From Polychytrium aggregatum (lineage: Eukaryota; Chytridiomycota; Chytridiomycetes; Polychytriales), in contig NW_026516226.1 in NCBI RefSeq assembly GCF_025602895.1, positions 496,001 through 560,000 on the forward strand: a stretch of DNA of 64,000 nt, given 5' to 3'. The notes below the pieces were generated by a model, which was given only the letters and a program-made list of their open reading frames with translations, searched no databases and had not been told where the DNA came from. Positions 1-11,004 of this stretch are shown piece after piece. Numbering within the stretch: the first letter of the stretch is position 1; each line of letters begins with the position of its first letter. Made by a program: the position numbers and the translations under genes.

Positions 1-298
1 TGTCCCTCTCCGCGGCCGCTGCGGCTCTGTCGCTCATCGCTCTTCATCTCCCGCAGGCCGATCTTGCGATCTATTCCCTGCAACTCCCCGTCTGGACGCA
101 CACAACATAGACAAGCCCGCCGCTTGGCCACCCCCCCGGAGCTCGGCTTTCGTTTCCACTGGCACCTCTCATCTCGGCCGAGTCGCTACCTGATCGCCAA
201 CGCGAATCGCAACCCAGCCATTTGCTCCAGTCATTGTCGCCAGCGACACCACATCTTTCCGTCCAGACTTGATCATTGCCGTCGTCACACTCGGCGCC

Positions 299-2092
299 AT
301 GGCCTCTGCCTCTCACATCCGTGATTTCGATTCCAAGCGCTCCTCATTCGCCTCGTCCGCGCGGTTCTCTGGCACAACCAATCCCACCCATGTCGACCTG
401 GATGTGCTCGGGCTCTTTGGCTCGGCTGCACCGGCTCCGACCGGCTCCAACCCCAGACTCAGTACTCCCCCGCGTCCTCAGTTCAACGACATGATCTTTG
501 GCGGCGGCATCGAGTCATTCTCGCCGATGCCAACATTAGCCTCTCCGTCAGTGCCTGTGACCCAGAGCAGTAGCTCCTTTGTCTCCGGCAGGCGTGCAAC
601 AACCCAGTCTCCGGTAATCTCGCCTCTGTTCAAGTCCTCGGTCGTCGACTATGCCGATAGCGTGGTCGTACACAACTCCAACCCCGAGCCAAAGAAGCCT
701 TCCAAGCCCTCCACCGTATCAGCCTTTGGCCTGTCGCCGGTCCAGACGCTCGCCACCGGACCTGCTCCGGCGTCCGTCGCGGCCGCTTCCACCACCACGG
801 CCGCGGCGGCCAACAACCCCTCAGCGTATCGCCTGACTTCGCTGACTTATCAGGCACCCATCCACTCGCAGCCGGTAAATGTGCTGAACCATCAGCAAAG
901 TAACGCTTTCCAGCCTGCCGCCTTCAGTCCGGAGCTCGATCAAACCACCTCAAAGTCGCCGCAGTTTGTGCCTTCCTTCCTGACAAGCAATGTCGTTGGC
1001 CCCAGCCATCCGCGAAGGAAGACCAGCGAGCACGGCTCGCCTCGTCTGTTCGCAGAAACCATCTACCACACTCAACAGCGCTCACGCTCGCCCTCCACGG
1101 GGCCATCGAGCTTTGGCGTCGACGACACGTCGGAAACATACGACTATGCCACAAGTCCATCGTCGGCCCGTAGCCCCAACTTTGTGGACGATGCCCCGCC
1201 TGCGCTGTCGCTCTACAGCACAACCGAGCGCTTCTCGTCCATAAACAAGCCGCCTGTGCGGGAGCCGTTCGTTGCCGATCTTCACACAAGTGCTGCGCTT
1301 GCTCCCGAAGTCGATCAGCTCCCGCCGCGATCAACGTTCCCCCGCCCTTCGATGCTGCCCAATCGTGGGTCAGCTGGCCTTTTCGGCCGACCCTCCGACA
1401 CTGCCGCAGCCGGCTCCGCTTTTACGTTTACGGGCGGCGTCGGCTCTGGAGGCAGCGGCTCGTTTTCGGCCAAGATCTACGGCTTCGACCCTAGCCAGTA
1501 CGAAGCCGTCCTTGACTACATCGACCGAAGCTGTGGTTACGTCGTCTCGCACCGCGTCCATACCAAACGAGGCTTGATCGTCACCTTCGACAGCCTCGAA
1601 TCCTTGAACAAGGTCCTCGGACTGGATGGGAGCGACATTCCCGAGCTCGACATTATCTTGGGTGCCCGGCGACATGAAGAGGACGACCGACCGATCCAGC
1701 CTCCGTCCAACCCGATCGACATTCCCACCGGCCTCGCAAACGGCCGGTCTCACGGCGCACAGGGTCCCCACACCAGCAACACCGTGTCTGCCCAGCCCCG
1801 TCTACTGGCCGACGAATTCGCCTTCCCCAGCGACACAACCCTGCCCAGTGTGCCCCAGAGTGTCAAGCCCTGGGAAAAGGCCGGGTTCACGAAACGCAAG
1901 CATTACGATGAGCGCGAGGACTTGAGCCGAACCCGAAAGACCCAGGTCAAGAAAGTCATGAGCGAACCAATGAGCGCACACTACGATTCCAAACCTTCGA
2001 ACGAGCCCGGCTACACAAACGACGAGTCGGGTGGCATCAAGCCGCCGGGGCTCCTTTCGCGCATCGCCGACTACGCCTTTAGCTGGCTGTGA
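299..2092 (+). CDS. Nup53/Nup35-like nucleoporin
   Basis: Unspliced reading frame of 597 residues. The ATG at 299 lies in a good context (gccATGgcc); the open frame extends a few codons upstream but without another ATG. Most of the protein is Ser/Pro/Thr-rich and looks disordered, with scattered FG dipeptides (LFGS, FGLS, LFGR). Residues about 390-460 fit the Nup35-type RRM (KIYGFDPSQYEAVLDYI, then GLIVTFDSLESLNKVL). The C-terminus GLLSRIADYAFSWL resembles the amphipathic membrane-binding helix that ends Nup53/Nup35. The family is a linker nucleoporin of the inner ring of the nuclear pore that binds Nup93/Nic96 partners and the membrane; that role is inferred from the family. Identification rests on the RRM and the terminal helix, since the rest is too divergent to recognise. 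Confidence 0.72.
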   Translation: MASASHIRDFDSKRSSFASSARFSGTTNPTHVDLDVLGLFGSAAPAPTGSNPRLSTPPRPQFNDMIFGGGIESFSPMPTLASPSVPVTQSSSSFVSGRRATTQSPVISPLFKSSVVDYADSVVVHNSNPEPKKPSKPSTVSAFGLSPVQTLATGPAPASVAAASTTTAAAANNPSAYRLTSLTYQAPIHSQPVNVLNHQQSNAFQPAAFSPELDQTTSKSPQFVPSFLTSNVVGPSHPRRKTSEHGSPRLFAETIYHTQQRSRSPSTGPSSFGVDDTSETYDYATSPSSARSPNFVDDAPPALSLYSTTERFSSINKPPVREPFVADLHTSAALAPEVDQLPPRSTFPRPSMLPNRGSAGLFGRPSDTAAAGSAFTFTGGVGSGGSGSFSAKIYGFDPSQYEAVLDYIDRSCGYVVSHRVHTKRGLIVTFDSLESLNKVLGLDGSDIPELDIILGARRHEEDDRPIQPPSNPIDIPTGLANGRSHGAQGPHTSNTVSAQPRLLADEFAFPSDTTLPSVPQSVKPWEKAGFTKRKHYDEREDLSRTRKTQVKKVMSEPMSAHYDSKPSNEPGYTNDESGGIKPPGLLSRIADYAFSWL

Positions 2093-2835
2093 TCGATGTC
2101 GTGGCCGTGTGTCCCCAGGATGCAACGAGGAACCCAATACGACGACACTGCGCCCGCTTTTGATTTCCACGGAAGCTCACACGACTGCTCCGAAGCACCA
2201 ACGACCGTCGCCCGGAGAGGAAGCCGCTGGTGGCAATCGAGAGCGACGAGCGGCTTTCCCTGTGCAAGAGTTGGCCTGACGGGCCTGTTCTGTCGCATCT
2301 ATTATCTCTCCTGGAACGCCGATGCGATGGTGCCCAGGCGTTACTCGAATAAAGTTCTTCCGAGAAAAGTACGGGCCTCTGAACTTTGAGCATCCGCTTC
2401 CATAAACTTGACGAGCGTATCTACTGCGAACACATCGCATTAGTGGAGGGCAGGCCGCCCAACCAACCTGACCAACCTGGCCGTCCTGGCCGTCCTGGCC
2501 GACCTCGGGCGAATACAGGGCCGGCGGCGGTGTCGATGCCTCCCGGGGCAGACAGACGTGAGGGGTGCTTCTTGCCAATCCGCCACCAGCCTATCCATCA
2601 ACGCACCCTGAGCCAGGATCCTCGCAAGCCCGCCTGCCTTGGCTTGACTTGCAATCTCGGCATCGGCGCATCGGCACATCGGCCTCCTCGCTTCACTCCC
2701 TGACCGAGAGCAGTGGCCACACCTGTATTCCAAGCCCACGCCCGCTCGCTCGATTCCGGCGCATTCCTGCTTCCAACTCTACTCCTCGCACGTCCCGTCT
2801 CCATTCCGCCAGAGCAGTTCGGCCTTCGTTCAGCC
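2093..2835. other. Intergenic: Nup53 3' flank and IFT70 promoter
   Basis: No gene seen. It holds a polyadenylation-type signal at 2348 and a short tandem repeat of a 9-mer (variants of cctggccgt) at about 2464-2505. The last 200 bases must contain the IFT70 promoter and 5' leader; no TATA box was recognised. Confidence 0.5.
2348..2353 (+). terminator. AATAAA poly(A) signal of the Nup53-like gene
   Basis: Perfect AATAAA hexamer 256 nt after the Nup53 stop codon and well before the next gene on the same strand. Confidence 0.5.
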
Positions 2836-5800
2836 ATGTCGCGTCCGACCCACAGCGCCTATCGTGCCAGCACCGGAGTGACTTCGACCTCGGCCGTCTC
2901 GCCTCCCGGCACGACCAGCATCAACCCCAACCTCGGATTTTACCAGATTCCCGAAGGCCGCTATACCTACACGATCTACAGCTACATTCGCGACGGCCGC
3001 TATGCGGACGTGATCAAGATCCTTGGCAATGAAATGCAGACCTTTTCCAAGTCCAGGGCAGCGCTTAGTCTGATGGGCTGGTGCTACTATATGAACGGCG
3101 ACTTTGGAGAGGCTGCGAACTGGTGAGATGGCGTGGAGATAGATGTCATAGCGACAGAGACGGCGAGCAACTAAGAGAGAGAAGCGATAGTTGAGCGCGT
3201 GGGGAGCATGAAGGGCAGAGCGGCTCAACCCGAGTATGAGATCCACGAGTTGGCACCTCCCCCCCCCCGGCATATCGAGTGGCATCCGATATCGCGCTCC
3301 GAACCCCGACGGGCCATGCCGGCATTAACCTTCGTGGCCAAACCAGCTATGAGCAGCTGGTCCGATACCATCCAGAAGTCGACGACTATCGTCTCTACTA
3401 TGCACAGTCGCTCCTCAAGTCCGGTCAGTATGCTGCCTCGCTCAAGGCGTGCCAAATGATCGAGAATCCAGAGCTGGGAGAAAAGGTGAGGACAATGGCC
3501 TCTGCCTGCAGGGCCTGACGGGGATACACGCAAGATGTTGCGATACAATCGGAGTCGATACAGAGTACTTTTGTCGAGCATATGGCGATAAACTCGCCGA
3601 GATCCGCGACAACTCATCGCGTCGGATCGTATGTCCCGCCGTTTCCACGCCGGCGGCCAGATACTCAAGCTGCAGGCATCGGTAAAGTACGAAACGAACG
3701 ATCTGGCTGGATGCAAGCAGCTCGTGGATCAGTGCCCTCCGGATGATCCAGACACGATGATCAACCAAGCCTGCTTGCTCTTCAAGGTAAACTGGAGCTG
3801 TAACCGCGTTTCTCGGTCTGCGTGTTGTTCTCCCGCCTTCCCGGGTTCATCTCGCTCGATTATGTCGCATTACTGATCGAGTGCGCTTCCTTATCGGCGG
3901 GTTTTGTCTGGCTCGCCGCAAATCGGATATCAAAATCGGGGATGAGCAGGAAACAAAATACGAAGAGGCATGCCTCAAATACTCGGACGCATCCAAGATC
4001 CTTGGCTACCAGGCCGAGCTGTCATACAACATCGCGTTGTGTCATTATCAGCTCAAGCAGTATGTCCCAGCACTCAAGTATATTGCCGACATCATTGAAA
4101 AGGGAATCCGGGACCACCCTGGCAAGTAACCGGCGTGGGAGCATATGCCCACCTATCTGTGCGGTGGAGTTGGTGGTAGTGACCCATCGCCCGCCTCCTC
4201 CACCAACACTGGGACCATTTGGAGCCGGTGGTGAAGTTAGCTATTTCCTAATGCATTTGGAAATTCGCATCCTGATCTCCAGAGCTGAGCGTTGGCATGG
4301 CAACCGAGGGAATCGAGGTCCGGAGCGTCGGCAACTCGCAGGTTCTCCACGAAAGCTATTTGATCGAGGCCTTCAATCTGAAGGCTGCAATCGAATACCA
4401 ACTCAAGAACTGTAAGGATCTGGCCAGGAGCTATTTGCTACGGATTCGCTCAGATGCTTTGCTACGAGGGTATTGGATCAGGGCTATGACGTCGCTGGGG
4501 CCGCAGGCAAACCATGCACAATGGTGCTTGGATGCGACCCCGTCCTCCGACGGCTGGTGAGTCGTCGCGCTGTTGCCATTGACACAGCCACATCGCCGCT
4601 GACAGATGACGCTGCAAGAGAAGCCCTGACCGACATGCCGCCGCGCTTGGAACAAGAACTCGATCCTGTTACCCTCCAAAATCAGGCGCTGATCAACATG
4701 GACGAAGATCCCACGACAGGGTTCGAAAAGCTCAATTTCCTGCTGCAGCAGGTCTCCTGTCCGCCCGAGACCTTTGGAAACCTGCTGCTGCTCTACATCA
4801 AGTACGAATACTACGATCTCGCCGCCGATCTTCTGGCTGAAAATCAGGGAATGCCGTTTGCCAACTTGAATTCGGTAAGTAGGTGACTTCAGCTTTGGTG
4901 CTTGTAATGCCGTCGATGCTATCGGCATCTCGAGCACTTGCGTTCCTCGGACTTGCACTCCTTCTACATGGAAGCCCGTCATGATTACGCATCCGACTAT
5001 TCACTGTGTATCCGACTATCCACTGCGTATCCAACTATCCACTGCGTATCTGACCATCCGCCCCACATCATACCGGGCTGGCAGTACCTGTTTGAGTACC
5101 TCGATGCCACTTTGCTGCGGCAGTCTTCTCCAGAAGAGGCATACAAAAAGTTCGATGATCTGGCAAACAAGCACGTCGACGTTCTTCGAAAGCTCACAAA
5201 GCAGGTTTCGGAGGCACGCCAGAACCACGACGATGAAACTGTGAAGCGTGCTGTTAACGAGTACGAAGATGGGGTTGAAAGGTATATGAACATGAGATTG
5301 GTCATGGTGAAGGCAGGGGCCTCAGCTCTCGATGAGTCGGGACCCGCTGTGAAATACTTGCAGAGCAGAGAGGCATAGAGCTTTCCATATTGATCGGATG
5401 ACTTGAGCGCAGCTTGGTGTCGTATGAGCTGCACATGGCACCTTTGGTCGGAGGCATTGCGACTCAAACCAGTAAATGCTTTCCCACGGCTGCGTCCAGG
5501 TACATTCCGGTGCTCATGGCTCAAGCCAAGATCTACTGGGACCTGGAAAACTACTCCATGGTCGAAAAGATCTTTCGCAAGTCGGTCGAGTTCTGCAACG
5601 AGCACGACGTCTGGAAACTCAATGTGGCCCATGTGCTGTTCATGCAAGAGAACAAGTACAAGGAGGCCATCTCGTTCTACGAGCCGATTGTCAAGAAGCA
5701 CTATGAAAATGTATGTGCATTTGCGTGGCGGGTGTGTGTGCATTGATATGGCGAATGCATGGCAGCGACTGGTCCCCTGTGACAATTCATCAAGCGAGTG

Positions 5801-6704
5801 TTGCCGATCCCTCTGGACCGCATTGCCTGTCGAGTCGCACTCACTCAATAGCGCATCACTATGGTGTCTTTGTAGATTCTCGAGGTTACCGCCATCGTCC
5901 TGGCCAACCTTTGCGTGAGCTACATTATGACTTCACAGAACGAGGAGGCTGAGGAGCTGATGCGCAAGATCGAGAGAGAGGAAGAGAGAGTTGCATATGA
6001 AGATCCAAACAAGCGTACATACCATCTATGCATCGTCAATCTGGTGATTGGCACGCTATACTGTGCCAAGGGCAACTACGAATTTGGCATCTCAAGAATC
6101 ATGAAAAGCCTCGAGCCCTTCAACAAGAAGGTGAGCGCCTCGTCCGATGTTGAGCTTGAAGGGATGCGATCGTTTCTGCATGCATCGGCAGCGACTCGGG
6201 CCATGTCGATAGCGACTCGACGATTGCGCTCGATGGTGTTTGTGTCAAAGCATTCTGGCAAGCAACAGTTATCTAGGCTGTCGGTGCTTGCTTGATCTGG
6301 CCGCTAGAACAGACTGGTGCATCGGCTTCCCGTGCTGTCGATGCAGATCTGTGAAGCTGAGGGATACGTTTCTAACACTTGATGACTGTTGGGTCTCTGG
6401 GATCGACTGGGGTGCCACCATGCCTGCATTCGAATCCACGGATCATCAGCTGGGCACCGATACTTGGTACTATGCCAAGCGATGCTTCGCCTCTCTATTC
6501 GAAACCTTGGCAAAGCACATGATAATCCTCAAAGACTCTGTCTTCCAGGAGGCCCTGGCCTTCTTTGATGCATGCGAGCTGCACGGACGACAGATTCCCG
6601 TGGTGATCGACCCTGTCGGCGTCGAGAACATCGATCCGGCCAAGAACTCGGTTTCATATGAAGCGCGCCTGTTCAAGAGCCTGTTCCTGAGACTCTATCA
6701 GTGA
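2836..6704 (+). CDS. IFT70: Intraflagellar transport protein IFT70/TTC30
   Basis: Ten exons: 2836-3122, 3347-3485, 3661-3786, 3950-4125, 4290-4411, 4606-4874, 5085-5281, 5500-5710, 5876-6130, 6450-6704; 2037 nt, 678 residues, against about 665 in animals. Identity with TTC30 is visible from end to end, for example FNLKAAIEYQLKN, LTDMPPRLEQELDPVTL, GNLLLLYIKYEYYDLAADLL, FRKSVEFCNEHDVWKLNVAH and YHLCIVNLVIGTLYCAKGNY. The protein is a TPR superhelix that wraps IFT52/IFT88 in the IFT-B complex and is needed for ciliary assembly and tubulin modification. All junctions are GT-AG and frame-coherent. The start is the only ATG giving the family N-terminus (IPEGRYTYTIYSYIRDGRY follows). Presence of this gene means the organism makes flagellated zoospores. 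Confidence 0.97.
4991..5060 (+). repeat. 19-bp minisatellite inside an IFT70 intron
   Basis: About 3.6 diverging copies of a 19-mer beginning atccgactatccactgcgt, lying wholly in the intron 4875-5084. It ends about 25 nt before the acceptor at 5084. Confidence 0.75.
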
Positions 6705-7687
6705 CCGCCGAGCTATGTGTAGTACTGGCTGGCTGCGGAGGGGGTGGTCGTGGTGTACAGGTCGATCAGCGTTTAACAAATCGACGTGAGATATCTACGA
6801 GACAACACATTCATGTTCTTGACTGCGTTGATTTTACGAGACTGCATTGCGGTGCACTGAATCGATAGATCATTTCGTATCGACTGCATCCACTCCGGCA
6901 TAGCACCCACCGATATATGGTGATGGTCGCTTGCATTGTTGGTCGTGGGACCCATCCAAGGGCTTGAGGAGCCTCAGACGATGGTGATTTGAGGTGGATG
7001 ACAACAGTATATGATGGAGATGTGTGCATCCATGCAAAACCATGAAATTCGGCGCTGGCCAGCTGGGACAGCTCTAGCCAATCCGGCTGCCTCTGGCCAA
7101 CTGGTGGTCTCCTGCTGGATGTATTGGGCGAAAGTGACCCTGCTCCACGCCGAAGGTCAGGCCGTTGCTGAAACTCTGTTTCTCTGGAATGACCACTCGT
7201 CCTTCCACTCTTATGAATGGGCACCCTCTGCCCATTATGGGCCCGCCTGGGTGCCCACTACTCACCAGTAAAGCAGCAAGGTTGTGTTCCACCAGAGCTT
7301 CTCCCGATCTCAGAAGGAGGCAGTGGACCAAGACTGTTCGGGTGGCGTCAGCAGACAAGCGTGATTGGCATCTGCTCAAAGAATAGAGTTACGCTCGAAT
7401 GCGGAATTCCTCGCAAGATCATCCCGTCAGTTCTCTGGAACCCCATCTCTGCCAGCGGAAGGCGAATTGGTGCGGCCTTGACACCTCCTCCCACACCAAG
7501 CATCTCCGCACATGAATCACAACGGCTCTGCAGTTTCTCGCCTCGCTTTCCGCCAGGGGTGGCTGTCTAAATCCAATTCGCCTTCTCTCCTCCCCACATC
7601 GGCTTTCTCTGGAGCTTTCTGACGACATCTACAGAACTTTCTTCGCCCGACCTACGCCGTTCGACCGATGTGTCTTGCTGGCATGGA
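6705..7687. other. Intergenic between IFT70 and the secreted protein
   Basis: About 1 kb without a supportable gene on either strand; open frames here are short and show no family motif. It presumably holds the IFT70 terminator and upstream control sequence of the next gene. Confidence 0.5.
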
Positions 7688-7694
7688 TATAAAA
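7688..7694 (+). promoter_or_regulatory. TATA box of the secreted CBM19-like protein gene
   Basis: TATAAAA in the context ggaTATAAAAgctg, 123-129 nt upstream of the ATG at 7817. A similarly placed element precedes the chitinase gene. Confidence 0.6.
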
Positions 7695-7816
7695 GCTGCA
7701 AGGCTGCTCCTCATCAAGCGCCATCCATCGGCCCTCCCACGCATACATTTCCTGATAATCTCGCGGCTTGCTCTTAGGACCTCCACTCGCTTTGTACGCT
7801 TCAGTCGTTTGCTACC

Positions 7817-8617
7817 ATGATCAACTCGATGTTCCTGAGCACCCTTGGCCTTGCCATGCTCCTGGGGTCTGCTTCGGCCGCCCGTCCTGCTGCAGGAGAC
7901 TCTTGTGCTCTTGCTCAGCTTGGCGACTACAGCTGCGGCAGCGACAGCAACATTGTCGTCTGTGCCTATGTCAGCCAGACTCAGACCCAGTGGGTTGAGC
8001 AGTCCCGAGCCCCCACCGGCCAGTACTGCTACACTGACGGATACGACATCGTCTATGTGCCCATCAACGTCAAGCCCGACCCACCCACTCCCTCATACAA
8101 GCCCACCCCCAAGAGCAACTGCACTTCGTATAGTCGCGGTGCAACCCGCTGCGGCGACAGCAACAACATTGTCGTTTGCGACTACGACACCTCGGCCTAC
8201 AGCCCCACTCTTGTCTGGCTCCCCAAGAAGACCTGTGCCAGCAACTCAACCTGTGGCTTCAATGGCAACGAGATTACCTGTGTCATCAATGGAAACAAGC
8301 CCACCCCGATTCCCATCCCTCCCACCAACGGCCCCGGTTGCTCGGATCTCTGCACCACCAATGGCGACTATGCCTGTGGTAACAACAACGACATTCTCGT
8401 CTGCCACTATGACGCCAACAGCCAGCTGCGATGGATCCAGATTGGAGTCTGTCCCTCGGACCAGTACTGCTCCAAGACCCCCATGGCCAACGGCTTCTCG
8501 TACACTTGCGCACTCCGCAGCGATTACCGGCCTCAGTCTAGCCAGCCCCCCAAGCCCACGGGCAGCACTCCGCCTACTCCTACCAACAAGCCTTTCAAGA
8601 AGTGCAAGTTCCTTTAA
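7817..8617 (+). CDS. Secreted protein with three CBM19-like Cys-rich modules
   Basis: Unspliced, 266 residues. Residues 1-21 form a signal peptide (hydrophobic FLSTLGLAMLLGSASA). Three repeats follow at about 30-71, 102-155 and 175-231, each with the pattern C, G-D/A-T-x-x-C-G, N-x-I-V/L-V-C, an aromatic W about 15 residues later and further Cys (examples: CGSDSNIVVC, CGDSNNIVVC, CGNNNDILVC). Proline-rich linkers (KPTPIPIPPT) join the repeats, and the tail is Pro/Thr-rich. The pattern resembles the CBM19 chitin-binding module; chitin binding is inferred. No catalytic domain is present, so this is a stand-alone binding or wall protein, possibly one that masks chitin or acts at the host or substrate surface. 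It has a TATA box and a poly(A) signal. Confidence 0.75.
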   Translation: MINSMFLSTLGLAMLLGSASAARPAAGDSCALAQLGDYSCGSDSNIVVCAYVSQTQTQWVEQSRAPTGQYCYTDGYDIVYVPINVKPDPPTPSYKPTPKSNCTSYSRGATRCGDSNNIVVCDYDTSAYSPTLVWLPKKTCASNSTCGFNGNEITCVINGNKPTPIPIPPTNGPGCSDLCTTNGDYACGNNNDILVCHYDANSQLRWIQIGVCPSDQYCSKTPMANGFSYTCALRSDYRPQSSQPPKPTGSTPPTPTNKPFKKCKFL

Positions 8618-8737
8618 ATTATAATGGTGATGCCGACAGGCCCAGGAGCAGTCGATGGCAACAGAGCCATGGCTCGACCCAGCGCGGGAGTTGGAATGTG
8701 ATGTTACAGCGTAAGCAGAAGAATATACGATTCAAAA

Positions 8738-8743
8738 AATAAA
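8738..8743 (+). terminator. AATAAA poly(A) signal of the CBM19-like gene
   Basis: Perfect hexamer 120 nt after the stop codon, in an A-rich stretch. Confidence 0.55.
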
Positions 8744-9033
8744 CGGGAACACTGTCATTTTGGGCGGAAATCGTATGCACCCATCAGTCAGAGCGACCGT
8801 CCATCACATCTTCGATTTCCGCACCGGTGATTGTGGCATCCGGAGAGTGACGCACGGTCTTCGCTCGGAAACTGCCGAGTGATTTGTTTTTTTTCTTGTG
8901 GCTCTGTTGGACGCAGTTTATCGCGCACTACACTGATATATGGGATGGGTGTTGGTGGTGGGGTTGCTTGGCTGCGCTGCTCGGATGTTGGGTCGGTACT
9001 TATTTGGATATGGCATTCATTAAAAATCGGGAA
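8744..9033. other. Convergent 3' spacer
   Basis: Spacer between the plus-strand CBM19-like gene and the minus-strand Sel1 gene. Nothing else recognised. Confidence 0.5.
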
Positions 9034-10611
9034 TCAGGGCCACTTGCCGAGATACTGAAGGTTGAAGATGGCATTGCCCGATCGCTGTTTGGCGGACTTG
9101 CGCCACCAGAAGACGGCGGTATCGGTGTCCTGAGGGACACCTTCGCCCTTCTCGTAGCGGTGACCGAGATGGCACTGTCCATATCGATTACCCTGTTCGG
9201 CCGACTTGCGGAGCCACTCGGCTGCCTTGGTGTGATCCTTGGTGACCCCATATCCGTAGTAGTAGCCCAATCCAACCAGCCACTGTCCATACGAGTTGCC
9301 TTGGTCGGCGGACCTGCTGAACCACTCGAATGCCTTCTTGGCGTCCTCTGATACCCCTCCCCCACTACGGTAGCACTCTCCAATCCAAAACTGGCTGTCA
9401 CTGTGGCCTTCGTTGGCGAGTTGCTCAAAGATGACCGCGGCCTTCTCCTGGTCCTCGTCTGTTCCAAATCCAAGGAACAGACACACGGCCATGAGATGTC
9501 TGCACAGCCAGTCACGATCCGATCCAAACTGGTAGAGATTGAAGAACTTTTGGGTAGCGGGCGAGGTGGGGTCGTCATGGCCGTAGCCTGCCAGACATTC
9601 TTCCTCCGCAAGTTTGAAATCCCTCGAGTAGTTCTCTCGGATGATCTTGATGCCTTTCTGTTCGTCGCGCACGGTGCCCCGGCCAAGATAGTTCATCCAG
9701 CCAACCATGTGGGTGGCGATGGGATTGTGCATTGTGTTGGCGGACATGGTGCTGACTTCCTGCCAGTGAGCGAAGGCAACTTCGTCGCTCTGTTCGACAC
9801 CATGGCCGATGAACGAGAACCATGCTTGGAGGAACACAATGTGGAGACGGCCGTCCTCGTTTTCTTGATCGGCAGCCCTGGAATACCATTCGACGGCGGT
9901 ATCATAGTCTTGATCGACACCTTCACCACTCTCATAACAGCGGCCGAGGGCGATTTGGGCCCGAGATATTCCACATTCTGCAAGTCTACGATAGAGCCCG
10001 GCAGCCTTGGTATGGTCTTGGGTGACTCCAGTTCCGTTGCGATAACACTCGGCCAGGTCGAACTGTGCCATTGCGTGGTTTGTGTTGGCCGCTGATTCGA
10101 AGAGGCGGAAGATTTGCTGATGGATGGCTTGCCGCTCGGAATTGTTCAGCGAGGGTCCATAATCGAGATCGATTTGGACAATATTTGCCAGGAAGAATGA
10201 CGCGGCAGCATTGCCTTGTTCAGATTGAATTTCAAGCCAGGATCTGTCGGTTGTGACTGGATCCTCGCAGTGTAGCGAGAGGGCGATTTGGTCACTCGGT
10301 GTGAGGCGAATCCACGGCTCTCCGTCTTGATAGTAGAGTTTTGCCTTCTGGCACCACTTGCGGAAGCGAGGCAGCTTGGAGCTCAGGAGAGGACGAGCTC
10401 GCTTGCACACTCGGAGGAGGGTCTTGATTGTGATGTGATCGAGGGCGAGTTGGAAGCTGTCGTTGCAGCAGACAATGGCGAAGATGTCTGGGTTGTGGCT
10501 GAACGATGTTTGGGTTGGATCGGGCATCGACGAGGTTGTGCTGGCTTCAGCTTGGCTTTGGTGGGTGGGAAATGTCGCCGTGATTGAAGCAGGTTTGTTC
10601 ATGTTGGCCAT
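9034..10611 (-). CDS. Sel1-repeat (SLR) protein
   Basis: Unspliced, 525 residues. The chosen ATG at 10611 has context caacATGgcc; an in-frame ATG further upstream at 10737 lies in a TG-rich tract and is less likely. The C-terminal two thirds carry Sel1 repeats of about 36 residues with the signature A-x-x-x-L-G-x-x-Y-x-x-G-x-G-V-x-x-D-x-x-K-A: CYRNGTGVTQDHTKAAGLY, CYESGEGVDQDYDTAVEWY, CYRSGGGVSEDAKKAFEWF, YYYGYGVTKDHTKAAEWL and RYEKGEGVPQDTDTAVFWW. The roughly 150 N-terminal residues have no recognised domain; a short segment (DSFQLALDHITIKTLLRVCKRA) is weakly F-box-like. SLR proteins are adaptor solenoids (ER-associated degradation, chitin synthase activation); the client here is unknown. 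Confidence 0.88.
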   Translation of the reverse strand: MANMNKPASITATFPTHQSQAEASTTSSMPDPTQTSFSHNPDIFAIVCCNDSFQLALDHITIKTLLRVCKRARPLLSSKLPRFRKWCQKAKLYYQDGEPWIRLTPSDQIALSLHCEDPVTTDRSWLEIQSEQGNAAASFFLANIVQIDLDYGPSLNNSERQAIHQQIFRLFESAANTNHAMAQFDLAECYRNGTGVTQDHTKAAGLYRRLAECGISRAQIALGRCYESGEGVDQDYDTAVEWYSRAADQENEDGRLHIVFLQAWFSFIGHGVEQSDEVAFAHWQEVSTMSANTMHNPIATHMVGWMNYLGRGTVRDEQKGIKIIRENYSRDFKLAEEECLAGYGHDDPTSPATQKFFNLYQFGSDRDWLCRHLMAVCLFLGFGTDEDQEKAAVIFEQLANEGHSDSQFWIGECYRSGGGVSEDAKKAFEWFSRSADQGNSYGQWLVGLGYYYGYGVTKDHTKAAEWLRKSAEQGNRYGQCHLGHRYEKGEGVPQDTDTAVFWWRKSAKQRSGNAIFNLQYLGKWP

Positions 10612-11004
10612 GTTGATGAAGACAGGAGGGAGACAAGTGGGTGATTGCGATGGACATGAGTCAGAGAGAGGCAGGTTGTGGAGAAGTAAGCTTGACCCTG
10701 TCAAGCCAAACCCTGGCCATTGAACACACACACACAAGCCTGGCTCGATCCGATGGTTTGCTGGCTGGAGTCTTTGTTCTTATTGCACTGCCACAGGTAC
10801 TGCCACATGCATCGAATATGGAATCGATCATGAAATCGAGCCTCGCGGACTCATCATACAAGGCCAGATGCAATAGCCATTCGGTTATACGTTTATAGAT
10901 CTGAATCAAGGACGCTTTCTCGCTCAGATGATCGCCTTTGGGAGTACCTCCGGAAGCGAGAACAAACCCGACTCAACAAGGTCCCGTTTCGAGCGAGGTG
11001 CACC
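10612..11004. other. Spacer between the LDAH-like and Sel1-repeat genes
   Basis: Both neighbours are on the minus strand. It holds the Sel1 promoter and the 3' end of the hydrolase; a (CA)n run lies at about 10724-10736. Nothing else seen. Confidence 0.45.

Noticed and set aside
269-298. Ten extra N-terminal codons of the Nup53-like protein
   Set aside because: They begin with TTG; the first ATG, in good context, is at 299.
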